Positions 6,403-12,115 of a stretch of DNA of 12,115 bases are shown here, in pieces. Numbering within the stretch: the stretch's first letter is position 1; every line of letters starts with the position of its first letter. Source of the DNA: a bacterium (GTDB lineage: Bacteria > Elusimicrobiota > Elusimicrobia > UBA1565 > UBA9628); NCBI GenBank assembly GCA_021790955.1, contig JAJYFI010000017.1, positions 1 through 12,115 on the forward strand, given 5' to 3'. A model generated the notes under the pieces. The model saw only the letters and a program-made list of their open reading frames with translations. It did not search any database and was not told the DNA's origin. Made by a program: the position numbers and the translations under genes.

Positions 6403-9400
6403 GTGCCGACCATCGGGGTTCTCTTGTCGATGCTTTCAGCCGCGGCTTTTGCGGCGGATTTTCAGAACGGCCAAAATGCGTCCATCGTTTTAGGACAGAC
6501 TAATTTTACAAGCGTGTCATCCGCTTTGACTCAAAGCGGCGTCTCTTTCGTCACGGGAGTTTCCACCGGCTCTTCCGCTTCTCTATGGGTTGCGGATAGC
6601 GGCCATGGCCGGATACTCCATTTTTCTCCACCCTTCTCCAATGGAATGAATGCCGATCTCGTGATCGGCGACGCAGACTTTACGACGCAAACATCGCCAT
6701 ACCTGCCGCTTGCGACTTCTTCCACCACCGCCGGCGCTTCGGGGGTTGTCGTGGATCCCTCCGGGAATCTATGGGTCGCCGATTGCCCTAGTGGAAGCGG
6801 CACAGGGTGCCGAGTGCTTCGGTTCTCGCCGCCCTTTTCCAACGGCATGAATGCCGATCTCGTGATCGGACAGCCTAATTTCACGAGCAGCGCTCCGGCC
6901 TTAAGCCAAAACGGGCTAGGAGCGATGGATGCCGCCCGTGGGACTCCGCTGGTTTTTGACGGCTCGGGCGCCCTTTGGGTATCCGATCAAGGCAACAACC
7001 GCGTCCTGCAATTTTCTCCGCCCTTCTCAAACGGCATGAACGCCGATCTCGTGATCGGGCAAAGCGATTTTGTCAGCAGCGATTCCGTGTGTTCGGCGAA
7101 TGGTTCTGATGAGCCGTGGGGGATTGCCTTTGACGTCTCAGGAAATCTTTGGGTCTCCGATTATGGCCGCATCTTGGAATTCAAGCCTCCCTTCTCAACG
7201 GGGATGAATGCCTCTCTTGTTTTGGGCGAGCCCGACTTTACAACCTGCGATAACGGCATTCAAACTCCAAGTCAAAACACTGTGGCAGGAGGGGATGGAA
7301 TCATCTTTGATCCCCTGGGGAAGCTATGGGCCGCAGATGAAGGTCGCAATCGCGTCATGCGTTTTTCTCCGCCCTTCTCTAACGGCATGAATGCCGATCT
7401 GGTGCTTGGCCAACCCAACTTCACCAGCACCCAGTCGGCGACCAGCCAAAATGGAATGGACTACCCTTCTGGAATCGCATATTACGCTGGAAGCATATGG
7501 GTCACAGAAATCTACAACAATCGCGTCACCCGCTTCGACGTGGTCCCGGACTCGGCCTCGGACCTGGCCGTTTCCGCGCCTCCCACGACGAGCCAGATTC
7601 TGCTCTCATGGACCGCCACAGGAAACCCCTTCGGGGCCTCCTTCTCGGGCGAATACCTCATCGAGGCTTCAAGCGACCCCGCGGCCGTCTTCAGCACGGG
7701 CTCGGCCCAGGTTGCGATCTCGACCGCCAACGTCTCTCCCTCCGCCGCCCAGGGCGCCGCCGTCCCGGGGCTCATGGCCAACACGACCTATTACTTGGCG
7801 CTCTGGAGCGCGAACACGGGGCTCAACTACTCGGGAATATCGAACGGCGCCACCGTCGCGACCTTGGCCGACCAGGTCGCGGGCGCGCAAATCTACCGGG
7901 TCTACGGCACGAGCGCCGCCGTCAACTGGCAGGCCCTGCCCGTTTCGCCCTCAAGCGCCTCCGCGGAAGGCTACGAGCTCGACGCCTCCACCGCCTCCGA
8001 TTTCTCGGGCACCGTCTTTTCATCGGCGAGCCCCGGGGTTTCCCTCAGCGCCTTGTCCGCAACAGGGCTGACATACAACACCAGCTATTATTTCCGCGTG
8101 GGCGCGCTCAATTGGTCCGGCTCCCCGGATTACGTTCTCCTGGGCTCGACGTTGACCGGCACGGGGCCCCCGCCCTCAAACCCGCTTGTCGCCGCGGTCT
8201 ATCTCTCGAGCGTCGCCGTCTCCTGGGGAGCGGTGGGCGCGCTTGACGGCTACGAGCTCGACGCCGACACCGCCCCCGATTTCTCAGGCGCGCTTTTCTC
8301 CTCCGTCACGGCAAGCGGAGGGGCGAGCGCTCTGAGCCTCCAGGGCCTGACGGCCAACGCCACTTATTACCTGCGCGTCGCGAGCCTCTGGAACGGCGCC
8401 GCGGCCTACGCCGCGCCCGCGCCCTCGTCCACCTCGACCTTGGCCGCCCTCCCGACGGCGCTCGCCCCGACGAGCGTCGCCTCGACGAGCGTCGCCGCCG
8501 CCTGGGGCGCGGGAGGCAATTCACCGCGGACCCTCTACCTCGCCCAGGTCTCGACGAACGGCTTTTCGACCGTCAACGCCGCAAGCGCGACCTTCGACGA
8601 CTCCGCCGTCTTCGCGGGGCTCGATCCCGGCACGAGCTACGATTTCCGGGTGGAGGCGATCGGCAACGACGGCCTGGCGACCGGCTTCGTGAGCCTCCCC
8701 TCGACCTCGACCCTGCTCGCCTCGCCGGGCCTGGGCGCCCCCGTCTTCGCCGCCGTCGCGATCGCAAGCGCCTCCGTCCAATGGACGAGCGGGGGAAACC
8801 CCGCCGGGACGATCTTCACCGTCGAGCTCTCGACGGACAATTTCGCGAGCCTCAACGCCTCCTCGGCGACCGCCGGGGTCTCGGCCGTCTTCGGGACGGG
8901 CGGCGCGGGCCCCGCCTTGACCCCCGACACGGGCTATTATTTTCGCGTCCAAGCGGCGAGCGGCTCGGCCCAAAGCGCCTTCACGGCCCTGGGGAGCACC
9001 TATACCTTGGCCGAAGCGCCCTCCGGCACCCAGGTTCCGCTCGTCTCCTCGACCTCCGCCGCCCTTCAATGGCAGGGCGACGGCAACCCCGCGGGGGCGG
9101 GCTATCAAGTGTGGCGCGACGTCAATCCCGCCTTTCCCTCGCCCGTCATCACGAGCGTCTCGGGGACCTCCGACATCGAGGAGGGGCTGTCTCCCTCCAC
9201 CACCTATTACTTCGAGGTCCGGGCCGTCAACGGCGACGGCGTGGCGACGGCCTTCGACGCGGCGGTCTCGGCGGCCACCTCGCAGCCGAGCTCCGTCCCC
9301 ATCACCCAATTCGACCTCGTCCGGACCTACCCCAACCCCTACAAGCCCAACGGCGGCAACCCCGATTTCGGCAAGCCCTACAACGCCGGCGACCCGACCT

Positions 9401-9621
9401 CCGGCATCCTCTTCGACCAGATGCCGGCGGGCACGATGATCCGCCTCTACACCCTGACCGGGCGGCTTGTCTCCGAGATCGGCCCGCCCAACGGCAGCGG
9501 CGTCATCCAATGGAACGTGAAAAACCAGTCGGGGCAGGACGTGGCGACGGGGGTCTATTTCGCGGTTCTCTCGGCGCCGGGCGCGGGAAACGCCACGCGG
9601 AAGGTGATGGTGGTCCGGTAA
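6403..9621 (+). CDS. secreted NHL-propeller/fibronectin type III protein with FlgD/T9SS-like C-terminal domain
   Basis: This is a 1072-residue exported protein, probably surface-attached or released. A short signal peptide (about 1-17, cut near AFA-AD) lacks basic residues. Residues about 18-380 form an NHL-type beta-propeller with six blades, each carrying a variant of LWVADxGNNRVLRFSPPF followed by GMNADLVIGQ; the strand FQNGQNASIVLGQTNF near residue 20 probably closes the ring with the last blade. Six FN3 domains follow (about 382-488, 490-586, 587-680, 682-770, 771-869, 871-960), most ending in a TTYYLRV/TYYFRV strand. The end (about 966-1072) has YPNPYKPNGG, MIRLYTLTGRLVSEI and GVYFAVLS, as in FlgD-like Ig and type IX type-A sorting domains. 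GTG 6403 is the first possible start after the in-frame stop at 6370, directly downstream of the promoter. The function is unknown; adhesion or glycan binding is plausible. Confidence 0.9.
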   Translation: MPTIGVLLSMLSAAAFAADFQNGQNASIVLGQTNFTSVSSALTQSGVSFVTGVSTGSSASLWVADSGHGRILHFSPPFSNGMNADLVIGDADFTTQTSPYLPLATSSTTAGASGVVVDPSGNLWVADCPSGSGTGCRVLRFSPPFSNGMNADLVIGQPNFTSSAPALSQNGLGAMDAARGTPLVFDGSGALWVSDQGNNRVLQFSPPFSNGMNADLVIGQSDFVSSDSVCSANGSDEPWGIAFDVSGNLWVSDYGRILEFKPPFSTGMNASLVLGEPDFTTCDNGIQTPSQNTVAGGDGIIFDPLGKLWAADEGRNRVMRFSPPFSNGMNADLVLGQPNFTSTQSATSQNGMDYPSGIAYYAGSIWVTEIYNNRVTRFDVVPDSASDLAVSAPPTTSQILLSWTATGNPFGASFSGEYLIEASSDPAAVFSTGSAQVAISTANVSPSAAQGAAVPGLMANTTYYLALWSANTGLNYSGISNGATVATLADQVAGAQIYRVYGTSAAVNWQALPVSPSSASAEGYELDASTASDFSGTVFSSASPGVSLSALSATGLTYNTSYYFRVGALNWSGSPDYVLLGSTLTGTGPPPSNPLVAAVYLSSVAVSWGAVGALDGYELDADTAPDFSGALFSSVTASGGASALSLQGLTANATYYLRVASLWNGAAAYAAPAPSSTSTLAALPTALAPTSVASTSVAAAWGAGGNSPRTLYLAQVSTNGFSTVNAASATFDDSAVFAGLDPGTSYDFRVEAIGNDGLATGFVSLPSTSTLLASPGLGAPVFAAVAIASASVQWTSGGNPAGTIFTVELSTDNFASLNASSATAGVSAVFGTGGAGPALTPDTGYYFRVQAASGSAQSAFTALGSTYTLAEAPSGTQVPLVSSTSAALQWQGDGNPAGAGYQVWRDVNPAFPSPVITSVSGTSDIEEGLSPSTTYYFEVRAVNGDGVATAFDAAVSAATSQPSSVPITQFDLVRTYPNPYKPNGGNPDFGKPYNAGDPTSGILFDQMPAGTMIRLYTLTGRLVSEIGPPNGSGVIQWNVKNQSGQDVATGVYFAVLSAPGAGNATRKVMVVR
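6621..7410 (+). repeat. five diverged coding direct repeats of the NHL blades
   Basis: Units around 6621-6668, 6822-6869, 7011-7058, 7181-7228 and 7362-7409 encode versions of FSPPFSNGMNADLVIGQ, spaced roughly 150-200 bases apart. The core GCCGATCTCGTGATCGG is identical at 6652-6668, 6853-6869 and 7042-7058. Such conservation of silent positions implies recent blade duplication or homogenisation between blades. These are protein-coding repeats, not a CRISPR array. Confidence 0.85.
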
Positions 9622-9638
9622 GAATACGGTGTCCACCG

Positions 9639-10874
9639 ATGATTCTCGCCGCCGTCCTGGCGATGGCCTGCGCGGCCGGCGCGCGGGCCCAGTCGGACGG
9701 CTCGGGGAAGGACGCCTTTAATTTCCTGGGCCTCGAGCTGGGCGCTCGCGCGACGGCCATGGGAGGCGCCTACGCCGCCCTCGCGGACGACCCCTACGCC
9801 CTGGTCTACAATCCGGCCGGGCTCGCCCGGGTCCCTCGCGAGGAGGCGAGCTTCATGCATAACGCCTATTTCGCGGGAGTCTCCCAGGACTATCTGGGCT
9901 ATGCCGGGCCGTGGGGTCTGGGCGCCTACGTCAATTCCTTGAGCTACGGCGCCATCGCCCAGACGACGCTCTCCCAGCCCGGCGGCACGGGCTCGCAGAC
10001 GGCGCCCACGGCCATGGCGGGCGAGATCGGCTACGGGCATTTCTTCTTCGACCGCCTGAGCCTGGGCGGCGGCGTCAAGTACGCCGAGGAGACGATCGCG
10101 GGGACGGCGCTTCATGCCTGGGGCTTGGACGGCGGCGCCCTTTTCGCGCCGGGAGGGGGTCTCAAGGGACTCACGCTCGGCGCGGCGGTCCAGAACGTCG
10201 GCGGCAGCCAGGACCCCCTGCCGCTCTCCGCCCGCGCGGGCGCGGCCTACGCCTTCCCGTGGGAAAAGACCGTGGAAACGGCCTCCGTGGACGAGGTCGA
10301 AAGCCAGGGAGGCTACGCGCTCCGCGCGGGCTTCGAGGCCGCGCTCTTCAAGGCCTTCGCCCTGCGCGCGGGCTGGGTCTCGGGGCAGATCGGCGGCGGC
10401 TTTTCGGGCGGCGCCGGCGTCTCCTGGAAGGATTGGATCCTGGACTACGCCTTCGTTCCCATGGGGGAGCTGGGCTCCGTCAACCAAGTCAGCCTCAGCC
10501 TGCATTGGGGCCGGGAGGGCCGCCCGCGCTGGACCCTCCCGAGCCTGATCCGCCGGGCGCATTTCCACGCCCCGCCCGCCGAGGGGACGGTCGAGTGGCA
10601 TTTCGAGATCGCGGACCGGCTCATGGACGAGGCCGCAGGCGCGGACGACCCGCGGCTTAAGGACGCGCGATACCAGATGGGCAAGGCCGCGGCGCTGCTC
10701 GGCCCGCATGATCCGCGCCGCCTGGGCTACGACGAGGCGATGGGCCGGCTTTCGGCCCTCGAGGGCAAGCCCGATCGAGCCCGGGAATTTTACGCCGCGG
10801 CCCTGCGGCTCAACCCCCCGCCCGAGCGGCGGCGGGCCATCCGAGAGGCGATCGAGAAGCTTTCAAGCCGTTGA
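9639..10874 (+). CDS. PorV/PorQ-family outer membrane protein with C-terminal TPR-like tail
   Basis: This is a 411-residue protein with a signal peptide (1-17, cut near ARA-QS). The mature start has the family signature FLGLELGARATAMGGAYAAL (29-48) followed by DDPYALVYNPAGLA (50-63), as in the PorV/PorQ (UPF0164, FadL-like) beta-barrel family. Alternating Gly/aromatic barrel strands run to about residue 300. An additional helical region (about 309-411) looks TPR-like, with two helices around EIADRLMDEA and DRAREFYAAALRLNPPPE. In type IX systems PorV carries cargo C-terminal domains to the surface attachment complex. This gene follows, by 17 bases, a protein with such a C-terminal domain, which supports a functional pair (inference). 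ATG 9639 is chosen because it begins the signal peptide; upstream in-frame sequence is shadow reading of the previous gene. No strong Shine-Dalgarno is seen. Its 3' end is duplicated in inverted form at 5458-5566. Confidence 0.85.
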   Translation: MILAAVLAMACAAGARAQSDGSGKDAFNFLGLELGARATAMGGAYAALADDPYALVYNPAGLARVPREEASFMHNAYFAGVSQDYLGYAGPWGLGAYVNSLSYGAIAQTTLSQPGGTGSQTAPTAMAGEIGYGHFFFDRLSLGGGVKYAEETIAGTALHAWGLDGGALFAPGGGLKGLTLGAAVQNVGGSQDPLPLSARAGAAYAFPWEKTVETASVDEVESQGGYALRAGFEAALFKAFALRAGWVSGQIGGGFSGGAGVSWKDWILDYAFVPMGELGSVNQVSLSLHWGREGRPRWTLPSLIRRAHFHAPPAEGTVEWHFEIADRLMDEAAGADDPRLKDARYQMGKAAALLGPHDPRRLGYDEAMGRLSALEGKPDRAREFYAAALRLNPPPERRRAIREAIEKLSSR

Positions 10875-10877
10875 ACG

Positions 10878-10897
10878 TCTGGCCGGCAGCGGCCGGA
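10878..10897 (+). terminator. GC-rich hairpin after the PorV-like gene, possible terminator
   Basis: TCTGGCCG and CGGCCGGA can pair as an eight-base-pair stem (one G-T wobble) around a GCAG loop, beginning three bases after the stop codon. No T-tract follows, so intrinsic termination is uncertain; it could instead protect the mRNA 3' end. Confidence 0.35.
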
Positions 10898-10939
10898 CGC
10901 CGGCAGCATCAGCATCTGGCGCGGCGGTGAAATTCCGGC

Positions 10940-10945
10940 TAAAAT
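10940..10945 (+). promoter_or_regulatory. possible -10 box for the sensor gene
   Basis: TAAAAT lies in a short AT-rich patch nine bases before the TTG start at 10954. No convincing -35 hexamer is present at 16-18 bases upstream (CTGGCG-like sequence only). If real, the transcript would start within a few bases of the start codon, as for the gene at 6403. Confidence 0.3.
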
Positions 10946-10953
10946 AAAGCCGC

Positions 10954-12115
10954 TTGAACCTTTTTACCCGGTTTTTCCTCGTTTTATTCGTCTTCGCCAT
11001 GATTCCCATCCTGGCGAGCGGCATCTGGATTATCAAATGGAATGGGCAAATTCGAGAGAATGCCAGGCGGTCTCACGAGGCCGTGGCGCAGTTCGCGGCG
11101 GGGCTGGTGGAGGCGGAGGCGGAGCATATGAACAGAGCGCTGGCCTTCGCGGAGCCGTTGGAACGGGACCACGGGCTGCACGTTTCGTATGAGAGAAAAA
11201 TCCTCGTCGAGAGCGTCTCCCGGCATCCCTATCTGGCTTTTGCGACCGTCGTGGGAGCCGACGGCAAAATCGTCGACCAGCTCGAGATGCGTCAGGATAG
11301 CCTGTTCGGGGACAACGCGGTCTTATCCCGGGATCTTCTGCGGCGCGCCTCGCAAACGAAACGAGTGGCATTGGGCCCGATCACGGAGGTCAACGGCGTG
11401 CCTGTCCAGCCGATGGCCTATCCCTTCGACGACGGGCGGTTCCTTTATGTCGTTTACTCGCTGAAAGGGCTGGCGAACGATCTCAGACGTCTTAAAGTCG
11501 GGGCCAACGGGTTCATCGTTCTCTTGGATTCGTCGGGTTCCCAGGTTCCGGGCTTCGGAGCCGCGGGCTTGAAATTGAATTTCGGCAAGGCGGCGCCGGG
11601 CCGCGCCGGGCTTTTCGCCGGAACATCGGGTTGGCTCACGCGTGTCCCCAGCAATGACGGGCTCCAGGTCGCGGCCTACGAGTTGGCCCCCACCTTTCCC
11701 TTCTGGGTCTTGAGCGTCCAGAAGCGGGCGGAGGCCTTCGCCCAGCCTCCCCACTTCGTGGCGGAAGTGGCGACCTTCCTCATCGTCTTGGGTTGCTTGA
11801 TCGTCATCGGGGCCTACGCCATTTCGGCGGGGCTCACCCGTCCCCTCAAGCAGCTCATCATCGCCTCGGATAACGTCGCCCGATCTGAGTTCGACAAGCC
11901 CGTCCCGCCCATCGGCTGGGCGGAACTCGGGCAATTGGCGGACGCCTTCAACGAGATGATGAGACGGCTTAATTCCTACAAGAAGCTTCAGGTCGAGAAG
12001 CTTCTCGAGGAGAAGGCGAAGGTCGAGGCCCTCGTTCACAACATCCCGGATGCGATCATCATGGCCGGGGTCGATGGGACCGTGTTCTATCTCGATGGGG
12101 CGGCGCGGCTCCTTC
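10954..12115 (+). CDS. membrane sensor protein, extracytoplasmic domain-HAMP-PAS (3' end outside window)
   Basis: A frame open to the window edge gives 387 residues of a typical transmembrane sensor. TM1 is at about 7-27 (start MNLFTRFF), the extracytoplasmic sensing domain at about 28-268 is Cache-like in size and layout (an inference), and TM2 is at about 269-293. A HAMP linker follows (about 291-342; LTRPLKQL, then WAELGQLADAFNEMMRRL), then a short coiled coil (about 343-360) and the beginning of a PAS domain (VHNIPDAIIM, DGTVFYLDGAA). The output domain is cut off; a histidine kinase is most likely, with a diguanylate cyclase or phosphatase possible. TTG 10954 is preferred over ATG 10999 because it supplies the basic N-terminus and the complete TM1, and the in-frame stop at 10945-10947 rules out anything earlier. 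No Shine-Dalgarno is visible. Confidence 0.85.
   Translation, partial: MNLFTRFFLVLFVFAMIPILASGIWIIKWNGQIRENARRSHEAVAQFAAGLVEAEAEHMNRALAFAEPLERDHGLHVSYERKILVESVSRHPYLAFATVVGADGKIVDQLEMRQDSLFGDNAVLSRDLLRRASQTKRVALGPITEVNGVPVQPMAYPFDDGRFLYVVYSLKGLANDLRRLKVGANGFIVLLDSSGSQVPGFGAAGLKLNFGKAAPGRAGLFAGTSGWLTRVPSNDGLQVAAYELAPTFPFWVLSVQKRAEAFAQPPHFVAEVATFLIVLGCLIVIGAYAISAGLTRPLKQLIIASDNVARSEFDKPVPPIGWAELGQLADAFNEMMRRLNSYKKLQVEKLLEEKAKVEALVHNIPDAIIMAGVDGTVFYLDGAARLL

Noticed and set aside
6621..7410. Regularly spaced direct repeats that could suggest a CRISPR array
   Set aside because: Spacing is uneven and long, and the repeats are in frame and encode propeller blades.
8781..9638. Extension of the PorV-like frame 286 codons upstream
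   Set aside because: It overlaps the FN3 gene in another frame and is Arg-rich shadow sequence; the signal peptide begins at ATG 9639.
10921..10953. GTG at 10927 and the small hairpin CGGCT/AGCCG before the sensor gene
   Set aside because: The GTG frame stops after six codons at 10945-10947, and the five-base-pair hairpin is too small to assign a riboswitch or attenuator.

Overview
The window is high-GC bacterial DNA carrying eight real genes on the + strand and one broken gene remnant on the - strand. Genes are tightly packed, with start/stop overlaps of the ATGA, TAATG and TAGTG type. The best taxonomic guess is a high-GC Elusimicrobiota-like (or other FCB/PVC-adjacent) uncultured bacterium. 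The reason is the combination of a PorV/PorQ-family outer-membrane protein, a long secreted protein with NHL and fibronectin-III repeats ending in a FlgD/type-IX-like C-terminal domain, and a CHASE2-type signalling protein. This is inference from gene style; no rRNA or other marker is present.

Region 1 (1-5422) looks like one transcription unit. It holds the 3' part of a CHASE2 membrane protein whose kinase-like domain has lost its catalytic residues, a PP2C protein phosphatase, a class II aldolase, methylthioribose-1-phosphate isomerase (MtnA) and the small subunit of carbamoyl-phosphate synthase (CarA). The aldolase-MtnA pair resembles the 5'-deoxynucleoside/methylthioadenosine salvage known as the DHAP shunt. 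No carB follows carA.

Region 2 (5419-6325) is a rearranged junction. Immediately after carA, on the - strand, lies a 3' fragment of a gene related to the PorV-like gene at 9639-10874. Over 109 bases it is identical to that gene except that 53 bases are missing between two 7-base repeats. An OmpR-type response regulator starts inside or against this fragment and has no good start codon of its own.

Region 3 (6369-10897) is a surface module. A near-consensus sigma70 promoter sits directly against a GTG start, so the mRNA may be leaderless. The 1072-residue secreted protein has an N-terminal six-bladed NHL-type propeller (visibly less GC-rich DNA), six FN3 domains and a FlgD/T9SS-like C-terminal domain. 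Seventeen bases later comes a PorV/PorQ-family outer-membrane barrel with an added helical C-terminal tail. In Bacteroidota PorV is the type IX secretion carrier for proteins with such C-terminal domains, so the two may work together.

Region 4 (10954-12115) is the 5' part of a membrane sensor: TM, extracytoplasmic domain, TM, HAMP and the beginning of a PAS domain. It runs off the window and is probably a histidine kinase or similar output protein.
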